Below, piece by piece: positions 25,186 through 36,656 of a stretch of 64,000 bases of DNA. The position numbers were made by a program, and so were the translations under genes. The notes beneath the pieces are model-generated. The model ran no database searches. It had not been told where the DNA came from and saw nothing but the letters and a program-made list of their open reading frames with translations. Every line of letters starts with the position of its first letter. The stretch's first letter is position 1. Origin of the DNA: Brugia malayi (taxonomy: Eukaryota > Nematoda > Chromadorea > Rhabditida > Onchocercidae); NCBI RefSeq assembly GCF_000002995.4, contig NW_025062477.1:8652649-8716648 (forward strand), read 5' to 3'.

Positions 25186-28100
25186 GTAAGAACTCTCAAA
25201 GAAATTTGAAGTTTAAAAATGTCTGTTGGATGAAGTCACTCTCACTATTCTATCTTCACAGTTTGTTGTTTTGTTGTTGAAAATAAGTGGTGCAAAGAGG
25301 AAGAAATAGTATGCATGAAATATGAGAAGATGAAGGTGAATGAAATATTCTGAAATTGCACTCACTCTATTGTTTTCCTAATGATTTATTAGATGTGTAG
25401 GATTTTGGAAATTCTATGGCCATGAAACTAGGCCGCATAAACAGAAAAGTTCTTGGAGAAAGCTTGAAAAAAGTCCTTTATATTCCATTTGACAGTATTC
25501 ACTTGATAGTACATTACATTTGATAGTATCTGATAATAACAATTTCAAATCATACTCAAACTGGCCAATGAATGTTCGTCCTCAAATTATCATAGATTTG
25601 GAAACTGAATTAAATTATGCTTTAAGTAATGTTTCTGGTGTTGTTTCACGATTTTTGTTCCTGAATCTTTCAATCTGCATATACAAAAATGAGGCATTTT
25701 TGAGAGGAAAGAGATCAAAGTCTGTTATCAACAAAAGGTTAATTTTCCGACATTAACTATACTAAGAATGTTTTTCGATCGACATCGACGGAGGGAAAAC
25801 TCTAAAATATTTTAGTAAACTTCAAGACGATTATATATACAACCTTGGAAAAGTTTTTGCTTGTGAATCTAAATTATTTATTAAAATGTAAAAAAATTGG
25901 TGAGACGATGAAAGAAGTAAATGTTTTTGGTGATTTGATACCAGAAAAATAAATGATGGAAATAGAAGCTGGTAGATGGCAGGTGATAACTGATAGCAAT
26001 TTATTGAAGGTGAGAGTAAATCAGAGGCAATGTGTGAATCATATGAAAAAATAAAAAATCGGATGAATCATATGAAAAAAATAAAAAAATTTAAGATAGT
26101 AAGTCAACGTACAGCAAGATATCTGAGGTTAGCCATCTGTCGAAAAATTGCAGATCTTTATTAACAAACCTTTCTTGTTTGTGGTTTGCAGGCGGTCTAG
26201 ATGAATGCATTTAGAAGGAGTCTGTTATAATCACTTTTATTCGCTAACAACCACGACACACGAATTATATCTGCAGCAACAATATACTGATAATTTTGTA
26301 AAGTTTATCTAGGAATATAAAGTGAAGAGGAAGAGCTAGGAACATTCAAATGGATGAGGTTGGACAAGAGCGCGGTATAATTGCGCCGAAAATAAGTAGT
26401 CGAATTGAAGGCTTATTAATCCTAACCCAGCAATGGATGTTAATCATATAAGCATTAACACATAACGAGGCTTGATTTACAAGCGGGAGCGAACATGCCG
26501 CAAAGGAGGTTAGGTAAATAAAGAACTGTTAACCTAGTCAAATTGGAATATAATTTAGAGTTAGTAAGCAACCGACAAGCAAAACAAAAGATCAACTAAA
26601 TAAAGAACTGATAATTTGTAAACAATCTAATTGGGAGCAAATTTCTACACATATTCGAGTTAAAATTGAAAGATAAATATTGGTTAAATGATTTTCTGCA
26701 TGAGATTGGAACATTTGTTGTATAAGGAATGTTCAAATAAGATAGATTTTAGTTTTATGGCTTTCATACAATTTTGTTTCAACATATTATAATTTGATTT
26801 TTTTTTTCAACACCATCTCCCTGTCAAAGTAGAATTTGTATAATCAGTTCGTAATTATGGAAATAATAACTTTAGCCGTAAGTCGAAGAAAAAAACAAGC
26901 AAAATAAATTGATGAATAACAAATTACAACAATGTGAACATTACTGATCAATTAAAATGGCAGGAAAGCTGTTATAAGAAAGAAATTGAAAAAATAGCGC
27001 CTAGTTACAAAAATGGAATAACTCCCACTTCGTCATAGAATTCTCAAGATGCGAATTCTTGAAAGTTGCAGGAGTTATATAAAGTTGTGCTTATTGTATT
27101 AATTGAAAAAAAAAAAAAAAAAAGCTAGAAATTTCGAGGAATCAAAAGTGATGTGAGGAAGAACCTAAAATTAGCATTTTTTGGATTTAATAGAAGTCAC
27201 TGTATCATTAGACAAAGAGCTATATTAAGAAAGAAATTGAAATTATTATATTAGTAACCTAATTTTGAAGAGAACAATGGGGAATATCTTAGATATGAAA
27301 AAAGAAAAAAAAAACAAATATCAGATAGAATTTTAATTAAATCCTTTTATTCGATTTAGATAATATATGGTCTTTTTAACTTTAAAATTTATTTCATTTT
27401 AAAACATTGCTGTGATGTTGTTTATCAATTCTCAATTCTTGTTCTCACATGAATTATTTACGACGGAATGCTGAAGTTATCAACAAAGTTTCTCAAAAGC
27501 TTACTTCTAGATAATAAGTTCAAAAAGCAATTTTCCAGCTTCTTGTTAATTACTTAATTGTTTGTCATTTTGGTTATTAGAAACATGTTGCAGATTGCTA
27601 ATGCAGAAATTGAAAAAGTAAGTGATTCGAGTGAGTATGACTGACTATATTTCATCGTAGACCGCTTTACCTACTGTATAAAACACTCAAATTAAAGATT
27701 ATTCCTTCTAGAGGATGAATCTCCTGACAAGCTTAAACATGAAACAAGTTCGAGCGTGAAATAAGCTTAAGCATGCAGTGAGTTTAACAACAAACATGAA
27801 ATCGCAGTAAGTAATGAATACACAAGATGAATTCTAGATATTGCAACATTATAACCAATAATTTAGACTGATTAGGCCCAGTTCATGAATTTTTGAATTA
27901 CATCGCGTAACTTAATTGTTTTTTTGACTTCGATTTATTATCGAACATTGAAATTTTTTTTAAATAAATTTTCGTAGATATCGAGCTCAAATGACATTTG
28001 ATTTTTAGTTATATTTATGTTACGAACTTGTTTTTGATATATGTTAAAAAATAAAAAATAAGATTGTTATAGGAAGTGCAGAGAAAACCTGAAATAGTTC

Positions 28101-29945
28101 CATAAAATTTTTAGCGTGTTGGGTTGCTTACACTGAAATCGGTGTAAATATTGTAATTGATATTGAAGTTAACTTCAAAAATGTGTCCATAATTTAGGCC
28201 AACTTTTATTTTAAAGTGATCAATAAAACATAAATATCTACTTATCGAATTTTTCCAATAATCTGATCACCGCAAGCAATAATTTAAATGAGTAGGAAAA
28301 ATTGGTCTGTCCGTTTTTGAACTTTTTAAACATTCGGTGAAGTCAGATTTGGGTCATGATTCTTGCTGCCACTATCATCGTCAAATTCCAACCCCTAACT
28401 GCACCACCGGTCAGGTGAAAGGTTATTAGGTAAGTTTCATTCAATCCATTTTTAGAAATCACCTTCGGTTGTCAGTTTGCTCTTCTCATTTTTAGATCAT
28501 TTCCTTTCACTTTCATTATCGTGATCTGGAGCTGGCAGTATTATTTCCTTTAATCATCCTTCCCTCTATTTTGTTTTGGACATTTTTTTTTCGAAATGAA
28601 ATTCACAACTTAAACTTTTAACCAGATGAGATCAATTTCAGTTCTGCATGTATTGACTTAGTACTGGAGTATTTGATTTGGATGATTATTGGTGAATTAT
28701 GTCGTTTATTTAACTCTCTGACACCAGTTTATACCTTATTTTGTTTGTACATTCTATTAACAGAATGTTCGTTAAGATATCATTACTAACTTACCTAAGG
28801 TTAGTTTGTGATAAATAGATAGATCTAGTAATCAAGAATTTCATTATCTTTTGCTGATCTATTTACTCAGCATTTCTTATTATAATAAAAACTTCGTATT
28901 CATTAAAAATTAAAAGAAAAGTTCATCTGCAATGCTTTGCTTAGATTTTGTACAATTAATTGCTATCAAACATCTTTATCAAGTGTCCTTCATTCTACAA
29001 CTCTGTCGGAAGTTGACCTATCTGAATCATGTCATGTGTTACCCATGCTTTCAAATATAGGACTTATCATTTACTGATTCCACTGGCAATACTACGCAAC
29101 CTTACAACTATTTTAAACTATAGTGAGTTCTCTGTGTGTAATTTTTTTGATTTCAGGGTTAATTGAATTGATGACCTTACACATTTCCTATTAGTTTTAT
29201 TTTATTCTTCTGCTAAGCTACTGCCCTAATGCTGTTACTGAACAACATTTATGGGAGTAATGCCCAATGATAAGAATATTTTGATCACCTTTCAATATTA
29301 CGTCTCTTCAGTTTTATTATTCGATGATATTCCGCTTTGTTAGTCGTACCATAATTCATGGGTAGTTTACTATTACCCATAATTGCCTCGCTCATTGATG
29401 CAGCATTTTTGAAATTTGAAATTAGATTAGAATGCGCGACAATAACAGTGGCATAGATCTAGAAATGTGGCGAAAGAAACGAGTGGTGATAACATCGATT
29501 GCGCTTTAAAGGATAACTCTGAATAAAAGTACTGTTTTTATATCAGCTATATTCCCTGTTTCCATCTTGACTGGTTTTTAATATTTAATATGGCTGAAAT
29601 ATGATTAAATTGTCTTTTTTCTCGTGGTACCATTTTTGGAATCTCTAATCTGTAAGGTTAGAGACAACAAAATACATTTGTGTTTAATTTTTACCAAAAA
29701 AACTTTTGTTTCTATGTGGAATTTATTTTTTTTTTGATCTGATCAGTAATAAATATACTGAAGAAATTATCGTGCTCCAATAACGAACTCAGTTTTTAAA
29801 ATATTTAAAAAAGAAAAACCGCTGTTGAAAGCTTTTTTTGAATTCCCATTTAATTTACAGTAGGATTTCTGTATGATTATATGTGAAACTTAGAGTTAAT
29901 CCAGGAAAAGGTATGTATCTATGCATATTTTATGTATTTACATGT

Positions 29946-29984
29946 TATGTGTGTGTGTATGTGTGTATGTGTATGTGTGTATGC
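29946..29984. repeat. GT/TATG microsatellite
   Basis: Interrupted TATGTGTG units over about 40 bp, just upstream of the GC-richer island that precedes the E75-like receptor gene. It is a simple sequence repeat with no other role visible. Confidence 0.85.
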
Positions 29985-30269
29985 GAGTGATTTAATGAGG
30001 ACGGATGACAGAGTTGGTAAAAGGGAAAATGTTGGTCGGTGACCTCGACCTGCTGCCACTGCTCATCGGACCGGGGAAGAGGCGAATGGGACTTTTAATC
30101 AACGGTAATGAGCCAGTTTGAAACGAACATGAACAGAGACAGCAAGTAAGGCATCCGCCGAAATATCGGGATGAAGAGAAAAGGAAAAGGTCTGCTCGGG
30201 TGGGGAGGGTTGACTTGGGCTTGGAACAGCGAAACTGACGGTGAACAAGGAGAGAGTGGTGTTGGTAGT

Positions 30270-30278
30270 TGACCTTGT
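30270..30278 (-). promoter_or_regulatory. Nuclear-receptor half-site (AAGGTCA on - strand)
   Basis: The + strand reads TGACCTTGT, that is ACAAGGTCA on the - strand, one base from the FTZ-F1/NR5A consensus YCAAGGTCA. It lies in the GC-richer island 490 bp upstream of the E75-like ATG. A single short site is weak evidence by itself. Confidence 0.3.
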
Positions 30279-30762
30279 ACATCTTCACAACCCACCCAAC
30301 TCAACAAATACAATGTGGGCAGAGTTATGATACTTCCCGAATCGCTTCTACTGGCCTGCATTTTCATGCCAAGCAATTACTCTGTCCCATTTCTAAGCCT
30401 TCGCTTATTGGATAATTTCAATATATCAAATTTCGTCTGTAAAATCTCTAACTTTACATTCCAAATCATGCGGCAAACAGTGGATTTCTTTCTTTTAAAA
30501 AATTTCAATATTTTAGAAAAGTTCCAGTAATTAAAATAGTGACAATTACATGAGCTGTGATGCCGACATAATAAAAAAAAGATGAATGTTGCAAAGGAGA
30601 ATAATGATGAACGTTCGTACGCGGTTTTATTAAACTATTTCTTGAAAAAATGCATGTGTCGTTTAGGACTACTTTTGTACTCTAATTGTACAATGTTTTT
30701 CTCTATTATTATTCCTATGTTTTTTAAATTTACAGATGCGATGAAAAAAGAAACAGACAAAA

Positions 30763-33700
30763 ATGATACTTTCCGGAACACCTATAGCAGCAATTCGGTG
30801 TACACCTCCAATTTCAGTCAATTCAGGTACTAATGACAGCTCAGCGAATCCCGCAATTTTCGGCGAGCTCCTGATATCTTCCAATGTTCACACACCACAT
30901 CGACCAATAGTTACGATTCGAAATCTTTCAGCAGCAACTCCAACAGTTACTATTCCAGGGGCTGCAGAAGAATCAAACTTCATTTCGACAAACCTAATTT
31001 TGAATGGCAATTCGCCATCGGCTTTTCGACCGATTTTCCCATCAACTTCTTCAGATTCATTTGTCATTACAACCCTCAGTTCTCTTGTTTCTCCATCAGA
31101 TCATGAAAATGTCAACAGTGAAAGAAATCACAACCATCATCATCATCAACAACAACAACAACCAGAACAACAGCAACCAGAACAACAACTAGCAAAACAA
31201 CAACAGCAACAACAATCACAACAGAGTGACACTATTTTAAGTGCTGACTATGGTTAGTTCTGTTTTTGTCTTTTAACTACATGGTTGGCATGATTATTGC
31301 CATCATTATTGCCACTTCTTTAATTTCTTAGCCTATAACGCATAAGAGTTGGAGTGAACAATTCGGCTGGTTGAAGAACTGTGATATTTCCAAATATTTG
31401 TTCTAAATATCCAGAAACAATATATAAAAATATTTCAAATATACAAAACTGCCAATTCTCTATTCCTTTGAATAGCTTACCTATCATTCTCTCATATTTG
31501 CAGTATTCGACTATTTAACAAAGTTTTCCGTGCTTATGAGTTTTGTTGCTTATTTACAACAACATTGGTGAATGTTGTTGCTCACTTTTGATAAGTTCCT
31601 CTATAACTCTCATCACTCAACTTGAGATCAAGTGACAACAAATATTTAGCCACGATCATTGCTCCATTTTAGGAAACCTTTTTTTGATCAACCTTTTTAA
31701 AAGGTACTCTATTGCTGCTTGGCTGTATACTTAATCTTTACATTTTTTCTTGTCTCTTCAAAATCTATGGAGAAATTTTTCATTTCTTTCAGGTGGCATT
31801 CCTGTTCTAATTCATTCTAATGTCTGATCTTGCTATGATTAGATGATGATTTTAAAAGATTATTTGGTAAAGTATTCATTTTGTAGTTTATTTAGAATTT
31901 TCGGCTAGGTATCATGAAAAAAGAAGAATATTTGGGGAGAGGAAAGCAAGAAGTGGCGAAAGATGATTGATCATTGAGTCACAGCAATATATTTCCTAGC
32001 CTATTCATTATTTTTTTCTTTTCTTCATTATTTGTTTCCTCAGAAAGGAAACAAATAATTTGGGTTAAAGTAAGACAAATGGCTAGCTGTATGCAAAGGA
32101 AGGTTTGGAAAAGTCAGAGGACAGGAGACTACATAAGTGTCACAGATGGTTAAGCAATGACTTAGGAAATTTGTGAGGCTCATTTGGTTTCAAGGACGGT
32201 CAGTTCTAAAGTTACTTTTTTACATAATGTTTCCTTGGACGTAGTATGTCGTCGTGCATGTCTGCATCGATGTATCTATCGTGCCTATCTCTGTGCTATT
32301 TACGTACAAGTAAATTTGAGAGAAGAAATAAAATGTTGCTGACAAAGTTTAAAAGGTAAAAGGGAGAAGAACGAAGTCATACCTTTTTTTAATTGTAAGG
32401 GACAGGGGATGAAAAAAAGAGTGAAAATTTGACATTATCAACAAAATAATTCAGTAAAGTGTCTGGTTATTATTGACTAACAAGTACCTAACAATGACAA
32501 TAAGACGACGATAGTAAAGTAATTATGATATTGATAAGGAAACTTTCCTCTCTTAATGATATAATGATTTTTTTGTATTTCCTATTCTTTATTGTCTTTC
32601 TGTTTGATGACTTGATTTTGAAGGTCAGTTGGGGAGTTGGTAATAGTGTTGATAATAGATGGTGGAAGGTTATCGAAGGGTTCTTTATACAGAGAAAGGG
32701 AGAAAGAGGAGGGAGAAAGGAAGAAAGGAAAAGGGAGGGATATTTGGAACGGTAGAAAATGAGGCCAATTATTTGCAGCAATCAGGGCAGATGACTTGTT
32801 TGGTGGGTCAGGTTTTATATATACTCAGTTACTCCTTGACAGTAGGTAAAGGTCACTTTTGCTCTCTGTAAACTCTCTTTTTAAACTAATACAATCTGAA
32901 AATGAATTCTGAAAAGGCTCATCTTAGTCGAAAATTGACTAACACTAAAAACAACATTCAAGTAAGATGCACAAAAGGTGCCCATAACATGCCGATTTTC
33001 GAAAAATCAAAGAGCGATGATAACTTGAAATCCTGAAGAGATAAGAACATCCATCACAGTTGTATTGTAGTAGAAGGAAAATAGACCTGAAATATACTTC
33101 AATTTCTGATGATACTGAGGAAATTCCATAAATATTTTTTTCTCAAATAAATTAGCTGTGTAATTTCAGAAAGGAAATGCTCAGATTGGTAGGTTTGATA
33201 TAGTATATGTGTTTTTTCATGTAAAGCTAACTCCCAAAAGGTTCATAGTATGTTCAAAAGGATCGGAGTTCAAGCATATTTCTGTAAGCTGAAATTAGCG
33301 ATGTATGAAGAAGTGTAGATTTTGTGCTCATCAGTACTAAATGAATATGTTGCAGTTAAATAGGAAGTGAATGCTGTCTGTAAACCTTCCTATTTCAAGT
33401 GAACGTTTTTTTTTTTTGCAATGACTTATGTACAACAAAGCATTTGTAGGATATTTGTAGATAGTTATGAGATTTTATTTGTAGATAGTTATGAGATTTT
33501 ACTTATTCACTTTTATGATACACATTTTAATTTCACTTCTTAAAATCTACGCAGCAGAATAGAGAATGGACAACGGATTTTTATTATTGGACTCTAGTTT
33601 TGCTAAATTAGGTTTGGTATATCAGTAAATTGTGTTGGAAGGAATTATTGTGGAAGTGAAAAGAATAATAAATATCTTTCAATCTGATATGATTGCTTCT

Positions 33701-36656
33701 ACACTTCATTCCAGTTGCTACAACGAGTAATAATTACTTGTGTCAAGTCTGCGGCGATAGAGCATCCGGTTTCCATTATGGTGTTTTTGCTTGCGAAGGT
33801 TGCAAGGTAAGAGATTTATTTGTTTCTTTTTTGACATTTCCATTTTTGCCGTTTAGAAATTGATAATTCACCCTGTAGATGAATCATTTGATTTGTTTTA
33901 ACAAATTATTAGAGTAATTCGCTTCAAATGAATCAATTATAATATCTTGTGATTGATTTCCCTTACTTGTTGGTTTTATTTATTCATTTTTATCCTTTGG
34001 GAAAATATTATTGTGTGCAAGGTTTGTTTGCAGGGCTTTTTTCGCCGTTCTATTCAGCAGAAAATCCAGTATCGTCCGTGTACTAGGAGTCAGCAGTGTA
34101 TTGTTGCCCGGAACAATCGTAATCGTTGTCAACATTGCAGGCTGCAAAAATGTATCAGAGTAGGAATGTCAAGAGAAGGTATGCAAATTGGGTATTCTCG
34201 CAAAATTTTCATCTTCCTTTCCTTCAGAATTCATTGGAAAGCGTGATTTTTTGTCGACTATCAGAACTTTTCATTAAATTGCTTCAAATCTTAAATGGAT
34301 GTGTTTTTTTTTTTCTCGATATATTTATGGATTAGGGTTGAAAAAAAACCGTAATTTAATTTATGCCTTAGTTTCAACATAAACTGAGAATGATGAAATG
34401 GAAACCTCTTTTGACCTTGACCTTAATTGAAACTCGTTTAAATGGAAATGGAGTTTATAGTTTAACCTTGATCTGGATTACTAGGCAACCCAAAGTGGTA
34501 TTGTGGTTTGACCTTGGCTGAAATAGATAAATTGAAGAATACTGTGACTATTTGGGTCATTTTATGCGAACATTCAAAATGTATTTACTAAAGAGACAAG
34601 GTTGAAAAGGTGAAAGGGATGTCTGTTCTGCATTGAATTGTTTGCCGATGACCTTGCAAATTTCAACTGCGTCAATTCTTTTCTCCTATACGCAAGTTTT
34701 CACTTTCGCCTTGCTCTATTAATTTAAAAATTTGAAATGAAAACAAATATGACTACAACCAAGCAGATCTTATCAAGAATATTTTACTTTTGAAATTGGC
34801 GACCTGAGAAGTTAAATAATTTTTTTTATTGAACTCTTAATTGTTGAAAATCTTCCATGTATTTTCTTTAAGATTCAATTGATTGTTGTTGGAAGCCATT
34901 GAAATATGCAGCTAGAAAATACGAGTCCATATTATGAGTATAGTTATTCTTTAACATGAAACAGTTGGGTCAATCCAGGAACTCTCTATCATCAAATTTA
35001 AAGTCTAATGGAACTGGCCTGTAGAACTAGAGAGATCAATTTTTTTATAGAAGTGCTGTTTGTTTTCCCACATAGACCTTTTCTATTTTTTCAGCCGTTC
35101 GATTCGGTCGTGTACCGAAGCATGAAAAAGTCCGTATGGCTGAGGAATTGGCTCGCGTTACAGCACGCACACTAACTGATGCAGTTCAAAGTGCACTTAC
35201 AGATAGTGATTCGGTAGTGGAATCCTGCTTTACTGGTTTTTCTCGCCTAATAGACAATGTAAAGAAGCTTCTTCATAAACCTCCTGCACAAAGCGTCTGT
35301 CCTGTCGGAAGGTACTTTTTAATTCTGTGATTGTAAGCTTACATTCCGGTCACACAACTTAAGAGGTTCCATTGAAACTTACTTACTACTTTCATTTTAG
35401 TTATCTAATTCGAATGATTAATATTGTTAAGTGCTGAATTAAATTAATGTTTTCTTTTTTAATTTTTAATCTTGGATAAGAGACTATTGCAGGGTAAATG
35501 CTCATCATGCAATTAAAGCAGCTTACGATTTCTCTCAGTCAATTCCGGGATTCAGCATACTGCATCATCAGGATCGAGTTCAGCTATTGAGGGTAGATAG
35601 TAAATAGTATTTCTGGCTTTGAGTCCCATGAAACAAAATGAGGGAACATGTTTAAGAGTGACCGGACACATTTTTATTGTGGTTGAAAGAATTTCTTAAA
35701 TGAACCATGAAAACTAGCCTGTCTTTCAGGGTACATTATTCCAAACGGTTGTGCTAGCAATGCTCTCATCATTTAACTGCGACAAAGCGCTATTGACGCT
35801 TCAATCGCCAATTGGACATGTCCACCAATATTTCTACTCACCTTTAAATGTTTTTTTACAAAAATTTAACACATTAAAATTAACTAATCAGCAGGTAGCA
35901 CTTATTGGTGCTGCAGGCATGTGCATTTCTGATAAACCCCTCATGCACCCTGAACTGGCTGCACTTATTCACAATCGTTTAAGTGATCTGTTCCAAGAAA
36001 CGTTCTCGAAAGAATGTCGTGCTGCAGCTCCACAGCTTTTGCATACCGTCTTGTATGAGCTGAGAATGCAAAATACAGTGCATCAGCAAAGTCTTGAAGC
36101 GATAACTATTTGGCCTTCTACTTGTTGTTCCTCATCATCGTCTGTTGCGTCTACTTCCGATGATAGTGTTGTCTCAAATACCGTGAAAACAGGTATCAGT
36201 GATAATGCATCACAAAATGTTGAAACCGAATTGTTAGTATTAGGAAATTCAGGGCTTATGTCAGGACAACAACCAGAACAACCGTTACAGGAATTAATTT
36301 CGCCACTTTCTGTTGAAAATCAATCGTACGATGATATAGAAAAAGAACAGACAAAACCAAGTTGTAGCCAACGTAGATCCGAGAATAATCCATTGCAATC
36401 AAGTACTCTATCCCGAGTTCAACCATCCATTGTTGAATCTCATCGTTCTGTTGCCTCATTGCTGAACCAACCACCCATTTTACCAATAGCGGTAGCTGCA
36501 ATACGAAGTACTTTTGCTCAGAATTGTCAATCGGCATTATTATATCGAGCGGCAACACCAATCTTTCGAAATATCGCTCTACACGACACGGAGGTATCAA
36601 ATGAGACAGTAGGATCAGTAGATGAAGAGCCGCTAGATCTAAGTATGAAACGTTGA
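30763..36656 (+). CDS. E75 / Rev-erb (NR1D) nuclear receptor
   Basis: Six exons in phase: 30763-31252, 33715-33806, 34034-34178, 35095-35311, 35493-35592 and 35730-36656, giving 656 residues. The N-terminus (1-163) is Ser/Thr-rich with a His and Gln run. The DNA-binding domain starts at Cys173, with P-box [20 protein letters not shown] and then [13 protein letters not shown]. The extension [16 protein letters not shown] is diagnostic of E75/Rev-erb. The ligand-binding domain spans about 300-480 ([20 protein letters not shown]). A VCP motif (Cys311) and NTVH (His466) sit where Rev-erb proteins place their two heme ligands. No helix 12 is seen, typical of a repressor. A tail of about 180 residues ends in [10 protein letters not shown], a CtBP-binding type motif. 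The first in-frame ATG after an acceptor at 30735 is used; other 5' exons are possible. AATAAA lies at 37090-37095. The C. elegans counterpart would be nhr-85. Confidence 0.9.
31128..31226 (+). repeat. Coding CAT/CAA/CAG repeat (His then Gln tract)
   Basis: Within the first coding exon of the E75-like gene, CAT codons give a short His run. They are followed by CAA and CAG codons interrupted by CCAGAA (Pro-Glu), giving a Gln-rich tract. Such tracts vary in length between strains and occur in many nuclear-receptor A/B domains. Confidence 0.85.
31253..33714 (+). other. Long intron 1 of the E75-like gene
   Basis: A 2.46 kb intron separates the A/B-domain exon from the first zinc-finger exon. It contains AGGTCA-type half-sites (TGAAGGTCA near 32621, AAAGGTCAC near 32849), a purine-rich stretch around 32690-32750, and a 24-bp tandem duplication at 33452-33500. 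Insect E75 genes start alternative isoforms inside the corresponding intron. I see no clear alternative first exon here, but one may be hidden. Confidence 0.5.
33452..33500. repeat. Tandem duplication of a 24-bp unit
   Basis: Two near-perfect copies of ATTTGTAGATAGTTATGAGA plus TTTT sit side by side in the long intron of the E75-like gene. Confidence 0.85.
34412..34657. promoter_or_regulatory. Cluster of AGGTCA-type nuclear-receptor half-sites in an E75-like intron
   Basis: Within 250 bp of the intron between 34178 and 35095, the - strand contains AAGGTCAAGGTCA (34412-34423 plus flanks), which includes a perfect YCAAGGTCA site. It also has CCAAGGTCA (34509-34517, perfect) and GCAAGGTCA (34649-34657), with a degenerate copy near 34463. 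These match the FTZ-F1/NR5A and ROR/Rev-erb half-site families. The clustering is seen directly; binding is inference. Confidence 0.45.

Larger units (their letters stand above)
22913..30762. other. Large intergenic region between divergent FBXO28-like and E75-like genes
   Basis: About 7.8 kb, mostly very AT-rich and without a convincing multi-exon gene. Notable contents are a less AT-rich patch around 24.7-25.2 kb with a GA repeat and a candidate first exon at 25156-25185, another at about 26.33-26.52 kb, a GT/TATG microsatellite at 29946-29984, and a GC-richer island at 30.0-30.35 kb. The last looks like a promoter or 5' untranslated region and contains nuclear-receptor half-sites. A splice acceptor TTTACAG ends at 30735, 27 bp before the receptor ATG. 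Long - strand frames at 24.7-25.0 and 30.0-30.4 kb are low-complexity. Confidence 0.5.

Noticed and set aside
29992..30376. Two overlapping - strand frames of about 95 codons
   Set aside because: They are Ser/Pro/Phe-rich and lie in a GC-richer promoter-like island. The absence of stops reflects composition, and no splice partners were found.
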